Of a DNA stretch of 64,000 bases, positions 1 to 13,800 are shown one piece after another. Location: positions 46,508,863 to 46,572,862 of the forward strand of contig CM019216.1 in assembly GCA_009741485.1 (NCBI GenBank). Reading direction: 5' to 3'. Origin of the DNA: Malurus cyaneus samueli (Eukaryota > Chordata > Aves > Passeriformes > Maluridae). Made by a program: the position numbers and the translations under genes. The notes below the pieces were generated by a model that ran no database searches, was not told the DNA's origin, and saw only the letters and a program-made list of their open reading frames with translations. Each line of letters begins with the position of its first letter. The stretch's first letter is position 1.

Positions 1-2838
1 TGCATTTCAGGCTTCCAGACTTTGAGAAGATCTTACTTTATTACTGGAGAGTGTGTATGCATATCTTTTATACATACAGGAAAAGATTTATTGCCATTTT
101 TTACTTGAAATATCTTATTAAAACGGTCCTTCACTGAAAATGCCCATTTTGTGCTGCTGCTTTTGCAGCTTATTTATCGAATCCTGGAACACAAGATTTT
201 GGTTTTAATAAGGTTTGCTCTTTAAAATTAAGGCAGCACATAAATAATCTCGTGGTATTAAATCAAAGCACTTGTCATGCTTGTCAAATGTCTGTAGTCT
301 ACACAATTAAAGGCCCTCAAAGGGAAGCAGGGGTGGGGGGGAAAGTATAGTTTGAAAGAGAATTTACAATGAAAAATAATTTTCTCTTAAACAATCGACA
401 GGATGCTAATGAGGTCAGGATAAGCAGAAAAGAGTGGGCATTTTTGCTTGGCAGTTAATGCAAGAATGCTTGAGCCTTATCAAGAAGGAAATGTGGAGAT
501 TAAAAATCTGCTTGGTTTATACACACAGAGATTGGCCCCTCTTCAATGCTCGGTACCCACTTTCCCCAGGGTAGATGTTAGAAGTCAACCTGTCCCTAGA
601 GCTCTTCATTAAGCTTCATACCCTTAATCTGAAATCTAAAGCTGTATTCTTCAGAGTTTTTGAGAACAGTGAAAGGATTTTCATTTTAGCTTGTTAATGA
701 TCTGTTTTTTTTAAAAATCTAAATCTGGAATTAACTTTCAGAAATTGTTACAAACAAAAATGTGTTTGATTTTGATGATTAAAAGCAGGCGAATGAAATC
801 TTTCATCATTTGTCTTGAAAAGTCATATCTACTGGAAAAAAAGACATGGCAGCCCATTTTTCAACATATAGAAAGAGCAATGAATATTTGTTCCTCTCAT
901 TTTTTTTTTGCCTCAGGGATGCTGAATGATAATACATTGTCGAGCTTCTTTATGATCTTTTAAGGCATTCAGGGACAAGTACATATTTAATCATTCAGTT
1001 GTCTGGCATGGCAGAATAAAATGTGTTCATAGAAGGCATACCTTTGAATACTTACTGAGTGTTCAACAGGATATCCTGTAGAAGAGGTGGCCATCTTATT
1101 GGTAAATAACATCTTAAAAGGATTATCTCCCTTTCATGGGATTGACTTTTATCATGTGGCCCTCTCCTCTGGGGTTCTGATTCTTTGGAACAGCAGAAGA
1201 GAAAAGCTGTGTTTTCCATTCAGATTCTATTCTGTGCTTCTTAAAAATTTCCTTCCTTCTTGTGTTTTTTTTAAGGCAAGCATTTCAAAGTACTTTGTGA
1301 ATCAGATAGCTGGAGAGGAACACAGTTTTTGTAGGGGAAAAAAAGGATGAAGTCAATATGGAATGATAGTTTGCATGTACAGAATTCAATGTTAGCTCTT
1401 AGGTTTCTCAAAGCACTGTGTGAAATTGCTCAGTCAGGTTCTGTAAGCAAAGCTCTGCATGACTGATACAAAATGCTGGACTGCTGCGGATACATGACGA
1501 AAGGCACACTGTTTAGGTCTAAGTAGAACCTTTAATTATTTTTGTTTGTTTTCTCAAGAGGTCATATTTCACTAAATATAAAGAAGATGAAGAAAAGAGT
1601 AAACAAGTCTGTAGATGTAAATTTGGCTTCCTAAAGCATAACTTTAATTCCGAAAAATGTTTCATGCATTTTCAGTCCCGGGTGACTTGCTATACCTGTA
1701 AATATTAACACTGTTGTTTCCTAGGGATATTATAGGGCTGTAAACCAGGTAGTAAGACAATATGTTGCCTGTGGAAAGGTCTTGTCCAGTACATTTGGAC
1801 TCAAATACGTACCAGAAGGTTTCATTAATAAATCTGGTTATAATTAGAGTGACTGTGTTCAGTCTTACTGGCTCAGTGTTGTCCAGTGTGGGATAAGACA
1901 ATTCCTGTAAGCTTAAGTGCAATGTAGAAAACTCATTGCTTTTTCTCATTCATGAGAAATAAGCAGTTCAAATCTGTGCTGTTCTTTGAGAATCCAAACC
2001 CTTTTTTTTTTTTCAAAGCCCAACGGCCTGTAGTGCCTCTGAAATCAATTTAGCAATAAATTGTGTCATCTACCAAAAGATTTTCAGAGACACCACTCAA
2101 TCTCTTCCCATGACAATAAATGTCACTCCTACTTCATTTGGAATGAACAAAGTTGATTTAATCAATCTTAATCCTGAGACAATCTGTAAAAAAGAAATTA
2201 GATTGTCAAGTGTTATTGGATTGAAAAAGAACACATGCCAGAGTATCAGTCTACAGATGTCACTGTCATCAGCTCTTTGTCTTACAGTTCTTCCAAGAAA
2301 CTTTCTGATGAAGTTGAAGCCTACAGAGCCTGTAGCCCTCTTTGGGACTCCTGTCTGTAGGACAAAAGTTTGCTCAAACCGTCCTCAATAGCACTTTGAT
2401 TGGAGGGAACAAGGCCATTTGCAAGTTAACTCCAGGTCTGTTTTTACTTTAAAATGGCTGTGTACTCATCCACAATTTTGCATAAAATGGTTGGCAGTAT
2501 GATTACCTTGATCAGTCATCAGTCTTTCATCCAAGAGGTCTTGAAGAAGTTTAGTTTTGGTACCATGTTCCTTATTAACTGGTTATTTCTTGTGATAAGG
2601 AGGCCATCATCATTATAATATAGCTTAGGTTCTCTAATTTTGGAGAAGATGCTGATTTCCATGAGTTAATTTAATGGCAGTAAAATTTGTCCTACATCTT
2701 CCAGTGATTTAAATGTTTATTAAAATCCACATCAAGAACTGTTTCTATCTGATTACTGGCCACTTGCTTCCTTGAATACCATTTAAATAGGAGAATCAGA
2801 GTATGAATATTTATTTAAGAACAGCTAAGGGTGTTTAC

Positions 2839-2866
2839 AAAAAAAAAAAAAAAAAAAAAAAAAAAA
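2839..2866 (+). repeat. Poly(A) run, 28 nt
   Basis: Uninterrupted A run followed by A/C-rich sequence to about 2895. I see no element body next to it, so it may be simple sequence rather than a retroposon tail. Confidence 0.9.
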
Positions 2867-5602
2867 CCAAAAACAAACAAAGAAAAAAAAAGACAACATC
2901 CAAGAAAACTATTTTTTCAGACGAGTGCTTTATGAAATGCTCAAGGCTAGGTAAAGGGAGAATGCAAATGTGAAAGGAGAAACAGATAATAGCAGCAAAA
3001 GCAACACTTATTTTTTGAGCATATTTGAGCCTTTTTTGTATTTTTACCTAATCTATGTATCAGGAGTGATTACCAGCTGGTTGTTTTGTGATATTTCAAT
3101 GAACAAATAAGTAAGACTTTTCACTCTGGATTTTTAATTTGGGTTAATCAATCATCTTCTGTCAAAACTGATTACAATGGAAAAGTTTCTTTTCAAAAAG
3201 TAATTCTGGCTAAATTTACTATTTCATGCCTATTGCCTTCTGTCCATGGAAGTCTTTTGACTTTTTAATGGAACAACTAAACTAATGAAAATTGGCTTCA
3301 TCTCCCAAGGACATATTCCACTTCATTTTATTTTATTACCAAGGAATGCAGCTTGAGAGATCTAATTGAGCTTAGAGGGGCATATGAATTACAGAATCCA
3401 TTTTGGATAAACATTTTTATTTTACTTAAGGGTTTGTTTTTGTTTGGTTGTTTGTTTTGTTATGTCTTTCATTGAACTTTCCTAAAGAGCGTGCTCTTTC
3501 TCTATAGTCAAAATGCATATTCAGTGTTAAGAAAAAAGGGCAGATATTCTGGACGCATTTTTAATTCAAGCATAAAAATTACTTCTGGTGATCTAAAGAA
3601 CACAAGATAGAAAGTCTCAGGGAGCTAAAGTTGAGAATTGCCAGCAGTTTGAATTCATATGCTTTCTTTTCAGGCTCCAAGGCCTCTAATCTTTCACCAC
3701 TCTCTTCTGACCATGGCTCCATTTATTTTTCCCCTTTTTCTTTTCTTTCATAAGTGATTTGAAGAGATCACATTCTTAGTTATTTTGAAAGGCTGATATT
3801 TTTAAAAGCCCCATTTTTTTTTTCTGAGGGTAAGGATTATACCTTGAAAATACTGTTGTAGTAGAAATTCTAGAGGCTTTTTGTATTGTCATTGTTTTTG
3901 TGATTACAGCTAGGCTTGTGAGCATGTTTAAATATGATCCTGAAAACTTAAATTGGTGATCAGTAGGCTTGGTATATGAACAGCTGACGTGGACAAGGAC
4001 AATCTTGGGCCAGACATATTGACATCAGTGTTCTTAATTAATGCCATTATTTGGAAGTGGACAAGTCCATTGGGGATTTTCAACAGTATGAAATCTGTAC
4101 TCTGAACTCTTAATCAAAACTGCATTCTTCCCTGTTCGATGAGAGATTGTCAAATGAGCAGGCACAAAGAAGCAAAAATAGATGATGTGGTCTGTGTTTG
4201 TAGATGAATGTTTGTGTTTCCTCCTTGTTTTGATTGATGAAAGCTTTATTCCAGGAAAGGTTATTCTCAATTTGTTATTTATAACTTGGATGATCATCAT
4301 AGCCTAGAAAAGTCTTTTCCAAAGGAGATTTCCCTACTACCAGAGCCTGTATGAATGAACACTCAGGCTCTAAAAGAAATGGGACAGGGAGATGAGTGTC
4401 CAGCACAGATGTTCTCCTCAGTGTGTTTTCAACCAGGAATAACTCCCTTTTTCACCAGCACACCTTCTCAGAGCATAGATGAGCTCATAGGTTTCTGCTC
4501 TATGTTTAACACCTTGGTTTAAGCTCTCATTCCATCCATAACTGTGGTGTGTGCACAGATTTAGAGGTTTGCACCTCCCCATGTCAATTTTGCTGAAATG
4601 AGAAACTTTCCAAAACACAGTAAAAAGAAGTAGGTCCATTGTTTGTGTTATTATGTAAGTAAATCAAACTTAGGAGTCTGATAATTCTTTTTTTTAAGCC
4701 AAAGAGATATTAGTCATAATTTCTAGAACTGACTTTTCTGGTTTCTTACTGAACCCTAAGTGTTCAGACAATGACTGCAGTAAAAACACCTAATTTTGAA
4801 ACTCGATAAGACCATCCAATTTAAAAATATTTTTCATACTGTAGTAGAACCACATTTTGTGAGCTTTCTGGAAAAGGAAGGTGTTTACTTGAGGTTATTA
4901 CCTCAGTTTTATATTTTGACTATAACAGTTTTTTGGGTTTTTTTTTCCCTCAGTATTTATTTTCACTCATACATGTTCAGTGTGCCAGTTGAAAGGATGG
5001 TTGTGTCACTGAAGTGCAAGTATATGTTTGAAGGAGAACAAGTTCAAAATTCCTGTTACTGTTTCTGGAGACCCTGTACCATGGGGCTACCATCCTGTTG
5101 TATAATTGTTGTTTGGTTTTTTTTTTTAACTGTTGTTCATCTCCATATGCAAAAGCAGAAGGAAGTGGTTGAACTTGGTTTTATAACCAAGTATAAAAAT
5201 GATAGAAACTAGCAGTTCTATTCAGAGGTGATGTAGTTTAAGCGTAATTTGCAAAAACCATGAAACCTCAAACATTTGCTCTTGTGCTGTAGCATATAAC
5301 CAGCCATGAAGGATTTTTCTGTGTTCTGCTTTTGGTTTATCTAGAGTCTCAGCTTTCACATACTCACTTTCAAGTCAGGTGCTTGAGGTGTTTTCCCTTT
5401 CTGCTTTGTCACCTCAAACAGCTGAAGACTCCTGTTGTGAAGATGCTGTTTTTCCAGCAGGAATGCTCCAGCAGTCTGGAATTCCCATTTATGCCCAGCT
5501 GGCTGCCTTACCAGCTGTAGTTTGATAGTTATTGCAATTAATTTACACATAAAATAAAGGCTTCACTGAGCACTGCCGGGACAATTTACACCTCGCTGGC
5601 AG

Positions 5603-5625
5603 AACAATCACCTTTGTTTACAATG
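5603..5625. promoter_or_regulatory. Candidate paired SOX site with overlapping FOX motif
   Basis: AACAAT (5603-5608), spacer CAC, then CTTTGTT (5612-5618): two SOX-type cores in facing orientation, the layout described for SoxE dimers. TGTTTAC (5615-5621) is a FOX-type core, and ACAATG follows at 5620. It sits in sequence that is less AT-rich than its surroundings (5560-5690). Motif match only; short motifs occur by chance. Confidence 0.25.
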
Positions 5626-6785
5626 TTATTCCCACACTGCTGTGTCTGACCTTGCTGATAAATCTGAGTCAGAAAAGTGTACAGGAGCCTGTAATTCACA
5701 AGCTGTCACCATTCCCAAACTGAAATCAGGATTGAAACCTTCATTGATTTGAATGGGAAAATTCTTCATCTTAATGACTCAAATGTAGGTTTTGGTCAGA
5801 GAAAAAAAGAATAACATGGAGAAAATGGGCCTTCAAAGACATAATTTCCTGTAAAAGAATGTATTATTTTGCTGTCTCCTAAGCATTACTATTGGTTTAG
5901 CTAATGATAGGTTTATAAACAGTAGCTTTAACTTGAACGCAGATAAACATACTTATAAACTACCATCTACATGCTCATATTTAAAACAATCTAACTTGCT
6001 TTTCTATGATGTACATGTTCTGGATTTGGAAGGAAAAATTGCTGCATACGATCACCTGTTGTCCTATAATATGATTAGCCTAGATTCAAAAAGAAGCTTT
6101 AATAGAACTGGACTTGAAGATTCCAGGCTAAGAAGCATCAGTGTTATAACCTGGTTGCCAGAGCATTTGGATAAGTTTAAACCCATCTTTACCACGATGT
6201 GAAAAATGTAAAGCACCCTGGAAGTGAGCAAAGAAGCAACAGTTGGATGCCTGAATTTTCCTGAGACATTTTTCATTTTTACCTGTTCTTCTAGGGTAGC
6301 TCTCCCCCTTCAACATACTTCTGTGATTTTTTAATGCAAATAGTACTAAGGAAATACCAGTTATTCTTCAGGATGTTTACTGGAAGTTCCTCAGCAGATT
6401 GGGCACCTTCAGAGGGTGGTTTGACCCACATATGATCTGCTCTGCTGTCTAGGTTGTATCTTATTGACATGAAGGACTCTGATCTTCTCATTTGCCTAAA
6501 TGTCTAAATTCTACAAGATTTCTCTGTGTTAGACATTTAACCCGGCCTTTGGCTTTCTACAGAATGCCCTGACAGAAACCTTGGAGGCACGAATTGTCCA
6601 AGAATCAATTTGACAGTGCTGGAAAAGGGCTTAACTCTGACCAACTAGAATCAAATTGTCCCAAGTTTCAGGATCTTTGAGAAAAAGGGTCTTTCAATAC
6701 TTATTTGAATGCCCCCTAGCAGAAGGTCTGATCTTTGCCGGGGTTTCTAGATCACTTATCAGACCTTAAATGCCATTAAAATCAG

Positions 6786-6801
6786 AAAAAAAAAAAAAAA
6801 A
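6786..6801 (+). repeat. Poly(A) run, 16 nt
   Basis: Simple homopolymer in intergenic sequence. Confidence 0.9.
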
Positions 6802-8003
6802 TCACAAAATAGAGATGCACAATTCTATTCTCAGAATCAAAACTCTGGAAAAGTGCTTATTTGGGTTTCACATACTGAGAGTCACTGCTTTGCTATGTTG
6901 AATCTTAAATAGATGACTGCAAAAGGAAGAACTGAATTGGTGTAAATTATGAACAGAATGGAAAAGCTATCAAAAAATGCACAGAAATCCTACAAAAATC
7001 TTGCATAAAAAATTGCATGATAATTTAAAATACATTAAGTATTCATGAGGAAATGCTTTATTTGTAAGTACATATAAAAGAAAATTATCAAACTAACGTA
7101 TCCTAATTTATCCCAATATATTTCTGAAATAAATTTTATTTTTAAAATCATAATGCATGAGGTGGGAGACTATTTTTGTTGTAAGAACAAGCTATTCTGA
7201 GAATGTCAGAAGAGACAAAACGTCTGCTTTTAATTTTCAATCCAGTCTTCAGTCTGTGTGTTATTGTAATTATAAAATAGTAAATGGTTTCACAGCAAAT
7301 TTGACTGCAAGTTAAATTCAATACATTTAACTTTCCATCAAAACAATTCAAAGTATTTTCCATTTCTAACCATATTCTTGAGTCTTGATAATACTATTTA
7401 ATTCTTTTATCTTGCAGAAGAATAAATTAACTCTGTATAAAAATTTTAAGCTTTGAAATATGTGCAAGAGAATCTCCAGAGAGGAAAGAAGAAATATTAT
7501 GGTGTAAGGAGAGCTTGTAGAAGACAGGTAATACAAGAACAGTGATGCTTGAATTTATAAAGATAAAAGAGAGATACTGTGCCATTGAAGAGAAGTTTTC
7601 TTTGTAGTCTGATTGGTCCCACACTGCTTTGCTTCATTCTAGCTGAATAAGGTGGAAATCACAACTACTAGGTTGTCATGCTCTTAATTTAATTTCATTA
7701 AACTGCCTTTTTATAAACAGAAACCAAACTTAAAATAGAGTTCTCTAGTGAAGACCTTAAACATGATAGAAAACTCATTGTCCCACTGTCACATTAATCA
7801 GTAGTCACCAGTAGCATCTAGTATTTGCAAAACTGAGCAACTTATGTTAGTTCTGAATCCTCTGCAGAAAATTATGGGGATATTATTTTCTATGAGCTTT
7901 TAAAAATGGACTTTTTCTCTCCCATGCACAGACTACCTGAGTCGTAGAGGTTTTTATTAATTATTGGAGTTCTTTCTTCAGAATTTGCTTTTCCTCTAGC
8001 ATT

Positions 8004-8049
8004 TTACTGTACACTGGCTGCCATGGCACTTTTCCATACTGTACAGTAA
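8004..8049. repeat. Inverted repeat, 10-bp arms, 26-nt loop
   Basis: TTACTGTACA at 8004-8013 and TGTACAGTAA at 8040-8049 are perfect reverse complements. The loop includes the palindrome TGCCATGGCA. Confidence 0.85.
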
Positions 8050-8711
8050 GGATAAAAATTGTATTTCCTAGTCTCAAATCACCATTTTAAATGAAGCTGT
8101 GATTATGTGCCAGCCAACATCTATTATTCTTTTATCTATCAAATCACCAATCTAAGGTCCCATTCAGCAGTCACCTCCCTCATCTTGTTTTACATAAGCT
8201 GTGGAAAAGCTCTCAGATACTGAAGTGGGATTTTTGCTGCTGCATTTGTTTTGACCTCAACTAGTAAGCTGAATGCACCACATCTGTTCTGACAGAGTAT
8301 TCAAAGTATTCCAAATGGAGCAAAGAAGTCAGGCTTCAGTAATGTAATTACCAATTATCCATTAGGTGGTGCAAACACATATTTTGTAGTGAAAAGAGGT
8401 TTCCCAGGTTATTTCTTTCAGACACTTTTGATGCAAATATACCTAGTACTTGATGGATTTCTGAGCAATTCACGCCACCAAACTCAAGGCAGGAGCTTTT
8501 ACTGAAACCTGATGAGCTGCTCCTGACTACACCTGGAGTCTAGGAAGAGCAGAACACAAATTCTCCCATGTGAATTGTGAGGGGCTCTCCGACCCACGTT
8601 ATGCTCACAGTGAGTTGTGCAGGGTCTCAGTGTGATGATGGTCAGATACACAGTTGTGACAATACAAATATATACATATGTATGTAGACTAACATTGCTT
8701 GTCCTTTACAT

Positions 8712-9000
8712 GGGTCAGGGCAATGCCAAGCACAAAGACAGGCTCTGGGATGAAGGGATTGGGAGCAGCCCTGGGGAGAAGGACCTAAGGCTACTGGTGG
8801 GTGGGAGGCTGGACATGGTAATGATCTGGTAATGTGCATTGGCAGCCCAGAAAGCCAATTGTATCCTGGGCTGCATCCAAAGCAGCGTGGGCAGCAGGGC
8901 GAGGGAGGGGATTCTGCTCCTCTACTCCAGTGAGATCCCACCTGGAGACACATTTTGCCAAGGCCTGGAGTGGCAGGACAAGAGGCGATAGTTTTAAGCT
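8712..9000 (+). mobile_element. CR1 LINE fragment, 3' part of reverse-transcriptase ORF region, degraded
   Basis: Plus-strand text matches the avian CR1 consensus as I know it: GGCAATGCCAAGCACAAA, GAGCAGCCCTGGGGAGAAGG, GCAGCCCAGAAAGCCAA, then ATCCTGGGCTGCATC and the CTCTACTCC..GAGATCCCACCTGG motif. Near 8960 it jumps to CTGGAGTGGCAGGACAAGAG, which belongs further 3' in CR1, so an internal deletion is likely. The minus-strand open frame over this segment is a shadow. Confidence 0.85.
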
Positions 9001-10410
9001 CTTGTGGTGACCCTATAACTGACAGTCTCCAGGGGACAGGATGGTTCATGCACAAGGTTTATATGATGTCAGATGCATAAAAGAGCAGGATTGTCTTTCT
9101 GATGCTTGAGGATTTGCAGCTTCATTATCTTTGTTTTATCTCACATAAATACAAACTTTACTAGTTGCAATAGAAGAACTCTTTTAGAGTGCTGCTGCTG
9201 CTGAGGTTTTGAGGAGCTGACCTACCCACCATTGAGTCTACCCTTTGAGTGTGCATTGTGGGGAGATGTATTCCCTCAAGAAGTACCAAAATTACCTCTT
9301 TAGGATTGCACCATCTTTTCTCCCCCTGTTTTACACAACTAGAAAAGGTAGAAAGAACAAAGTGATCACTCTCAAATGTTAATTACGAACATCTTAATTG
9401 AATCTCCATTAATTTATCTCTGTCCTTACCACCTAATTCTCCTCGTTAGAATCTCCTGGCATATGTAAAATATGCACAGCAGAAAAAAACTTTTGGGGAT
9501 ATATCAGGAGGTAACTCTGCCATAAAGGTTGCATTAAGCTTTTCAATTAAAACAGTCATAAATTTTTCTATTTCACACTTTAATAATCAAATGTAATCTT
9601 CAAAGGTTCTAATAGCTGTTAAAATTTTTCTAAACCGTTTATAAGCTAAACCAAACTCTTCCATTAGTAGCAGAACTAATGAAACTTGCTTTCCTATTGT
9701 CACCAGTTCTTGCACACCCCCCCACGCTTGTATATTTTGTCATGAAACCACCACAGCAGGAGTGCAGCTTGTCTGGAGTTGTGCTGCTGCTTAAAGGATA
9801 AAGCATTTTTATTTTTCTTCCTGTACGTTGCCTCCTACCTCTTGGAAAAGATTTAGGCTGATCTCTTCCTGATTTTTCATTACTGAAGAGATAAATAGTG
9901 TCTGTCTTCTCCCTAGAAGTAAATTTCTGATGGGAGTGGGGGAATACTTTAATATCCCTAAAAACTTGTCTGCTTTCAAATGTGAATGGAATACACCTAT
10001 TGAAGGGACAGTGAAAGTATAACCACGTGATTTTAACTTTTCAAGAAAGTCTATTAAAATTGATACGCTCCACAAAAAATTGAGATGGAACCTGGTTTTG
10101 AAATGCAGCATAACAGCATTGCTTTACTTTAAATATGGGCTAAGAATTCCTAAGATTAAATTCTAGCTCTATGAAACTTGATGTAAGTTTTCTGTTCTTT
10201 GTCAAAGGGACAGAATTGGATGCTTCAAGAGGACTTTTAATTCAGCTGATTTTAATGATGCTGAACATTTGCTTTGAGATGGATTTAATTCTGATTTGCT
10301 CGCTTCTGACTCAAAAGGTTGTCTGTGTTGAATGATTCAGATACTGATATTTAGTCAAACCTATATATATATCTACACTCATTTATCAATTGCTGTTTGC
10401 TTGCTACAAT

Positions 10411-10437
10411 AAAAAAAAAAAAAAAAAAAAAAAAAAA
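10411..10437 (+). repeat. Poly(A) run, 27 nt
   Basis: Homopolymer preceded by CTACAATAA. A poly(T) run of 34 follows 350 bases downstream, giving an A/T inverted pair. Confidence 0.9.
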
Positions 10438-10787
10438 TCACTCAACCTCATCTCTGTAGGCTTGATCCAGAAAGACTTGGGTAACCCCCAAAGAAACAAA
10501 TTGAAAAAAACTAGAAACCCCATCAAATCCTATTTTCTGCTACATTGACAAGCTGGAGAAGTCTTTGACCTGAAGGAGTTAGTTTTAATTCACAGTTCAG
10601 TTCTATTGTTTTGGATTTGAAAACACAGGATTTTAAATTAAGCAGGTGATAAAACTACAATGGTATTTTTATAGGGATTTTTCTTAATTTGTAGCAATAA
10701 CATTATTTACAGGTTAAAGGACGCTAACACTCTGCTTTGCTAATCAGGGTGGTCTCCCAGAATGCTAATTTAAGGGCTTCTTTTTGG

Positions 10788-10788
<1 letters not shown>

Positions 10789-10822
<34 letters not shown>
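10789..10822 (+). repeat. Poly(T) run, 34 nt
   Basis: Longest homopolymer in the window. Its length in the assembly may be unreliable. Confidence 0.9.
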
Positions 10823-10827
<5 letters not shown>

Positions 10828-13800
10828 GATCATGTGTCTTTTTCTTGTCCCCTATTTCATCATGTCCTACCTTTCCCCTGATGGATTTAATCATAACTGA
10901 ACAGAAGCTTATTTCAGTTGCTTATAAAAATCACAAGAGAGAGAGGTTGTGGTCTGAAGAAGGGGATAGGGGGGAAACTACTGCACCTGGTGCCAGGCAG
11001 CACACCTGGTGTGAAGCCACAGGGGTGTGGATGGATGATATTGAAACTCTGGTTTCTCCAAGAAATTTACTTTTGCCTGAATCAGTCACTCCTGTAACTC
11101 AAATAACAGTTTGTGCTGCAGTAGTTACATAAAATCAACGCTGACTGCATGTGAAGTGAACTGATCAGAAAATCAAGGATTCAAAAGCCAGAAAGATGAA
11201 AGAATTCATGTGAAATACAAGTGCTGAAACAACTGGCTTTAAGCTACTTGCAATTAGCTTCCAACAGTATGTAAATACACAGTGCTACACGTGCAGTTTC
11301 TGTTTTCTCTGTGAATTTTTGTTTCTTGTATCAATACAACAATTAACAGTGATAATGCTGTGGCAGGGGGGAGAGATGGTTCTGTTTTTGTTTAACAAAA
11401 AACCTTTATTGCTCTGGCAGGTGTATGAGCCATTTTGTCACAAAGTTTTCTTTGAAAAGGAATCAGCATGTTCTGTTGCTTTGCAGAAAGCAAGTATGAT
11501 TTGGAAGATAAAGGCAATTACATACAAAAGACCTTCATTTACATTCAGGCATCATTGATTGTATGAGAATGTGAAAGAAATCCTCTTTTCAATATGTATT
11601 TGAAAACTGAGGGAAAAAAAGTAAGCCTACCCATGGATTTAAAATATGCTCGTTAGTGTTGAAGAAGGAAGTAATTTAAAACAATGATGAAGTTTTAAAT
11701 TCTCTCAAACCTCATTTGCTGATGCAATCTCTTGACGACAGTGCTCAGATGGGAAGTTGAGATTGTAAAACTTCAAGATAGATGGGATGTGAAACCTTGC
11801 ATTTCTGACAAAATCCTGTCAGAGATAGAAACAAATGAGATTGGAAATGTAGATCTTGAGAGAGAAATTCTCGAGTAGAAGATATTCCAGAGTCTGGAAG
11901 CAGAGAGATAGGAAGAGATTTGGATACCACTCAGACAAAAAACAGAGACTGATTTTGAGATTTAGGACTGTGTGTGGTTAAAGAATAAGACCTGTATTTT
12001 CATTTAGCCCTTGCTAGAAGGCAAATATTTGAAGTTAGGTGATGACTGTTTTTCCTTTTGATGGTGATGATGTTCTGATGTCATAGTGAATTTTAAGAGA
12101 TTGTTTTTTCCCTGTCTGGAAGGCTTAAAACAGAAAGAGCAATAAGGGAGCTGGTGACTATGATATCACTCCGTTGTTGACTCACCAATTTCCAAGTGTT
12201 TCTTTGGAAATAAAAGACTCCAATGCTCATTGATATTATACTTGGATGTTTTAACCTATGTCTTTCTGTGTTAGAAACTTACAGCAAGGTAAGAAAGCAC
12301 AGAAAGTGTCCCTGTTGTATTTTAAGTGTTCAGCATTGTTAACATTGTTAGCACTGCCACTTAAGAATACACTGTGAATTTCTGGGCACAGATTGGAAAA
12401 GGTGCCTATTTCATTTTGTTTTCCAGATGAATCAAAATCTCACTTTCATCTGTTTTTCTCCATTAGTTGCAGGTTTTTAAGCCAGTGCAATTTTGGTTTG
12501 CATTGTCTTCTGCCACTTCATATTAGATTATATGTCAAAGAATCTTTTTAACCCCCTTTCATTTCCTTGTATATATTCAATGTCTTGATAATTCTAAGCC
12601 AAATTGCAAAATGTTTTTTTTATTTTTCAACTTTTCCTTGAACTCAATGTGAATTTTGATATTTGTCTTCGAGGGAATTTTTATCAGTTTATGTGTAGGG
12701 AAAGCTGCAATACTATCCAGACAATATTAACAGGTAGATGGAACTTTTTAACTTTTCTTTTTACATATACCTAGTTAATCTAATTTATACCAAATGTGTT
12801 TATAAAGCTGACTTTTTAAGCTTCATTTCCTCTTTCTATTTGTGTGAAGTACAAGGTATCTCAAAACAAGTCTCTAAGACATCTAAAAATTAGGTTAAGG
12901 GTATAAACTAGTAAAAGTACTGGCTTTAAAATGTGTAAGCATTGATATTCATCTTCTTTATTTAGTATTCATTTGCATTTCTTAATCTGTTTCTATTGAA
13001 GTCACGGAAAAAATAACTTATTTCCCTACAGGTACTCTAATATCTTTGAGCTTCCATAACTATTAACTAATAAAAAAAATACTCAACTGGCTAATGTAAC
13101 ACTGTTATGTTTTTATAAACACTATATGTTTATATAGTTCAAATTCTACTGTGATTGTCTTAAAATAAGTGAGCTATTATTTTGCCACACATTTTGTAAC
13201 CACTTTATATGCGAAAAATACTTTAATATAAAGGATGTTTGCATGCTAAGCATGGAAATAATTCATCCTGTTACAGAATCAACTCTTCATATTTTACTTC
13301 TTGATTGGAAAGTTTGCTTCTAAGCCACAAGAAGTTTAAATAGTGTTTCCCCCTTTTAAAAAGGCGGAACATGGAATTGAGGTGATCTCTTTGGCTAGAA
13401 TGGATCTGTGTTTTTATGTTTCTTGGGTCATAGTCCTCTAAGTGGAAGTTTTACTGCTGACTCCATAGGTGAAAATTAATATTATTCATCTGCTTTAAAG
13501 ACAATTTAAAAGTACTTGTGTTGTATACAAATGTGTACTCTTTATTTGTAGCATGAAAACAAGACAAACAATCTAAATAATTTTATACTTCAACATGCTG
13601 TAATTAAGGGAACACATTTCCTTCAATTAAAAGCCAAAATTTCTCTTGCGATTTTTAACATAGTAGATACAAAGAAATTTCAGTTTTCCATTCAATATTT
13701 TTTTTAAATTCCATTTTGTTGTTGAAACACCTGTGTGGGTCTTTTTTGTGGTTGTTTTGATTTCTGTACAATACTGCTGAGTATCATCTCCAAATGTACA

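Larger units (their letters stand above)
1..8711. other. Intergenic sequence, no gene recognised
   Basis: AT-rich non-coding sequence with poly(A) runs, the 8.0 kb inverted repeat and the 5.6 kb motif cluster. Open frames here are within what stop-codon frequency predicts by chance and mostly lack an ATG start. The longest (4796-5212, plus) is T-rich and has no splice or homology support. Confidence 0.7.

Noticed and set aside
4796..5212. 138-codon plus-strand open frame
   Set aside because: Length is expected by chance over 64 kb in six frames. It begins with TTG, is F/V/Y-rich from T-rich DNA, and has no splice context.
8642..9055. 137-codon minus-strand open frame
   Set aside because: Antisense shadow of the CR1 fragment at 8712-9000.
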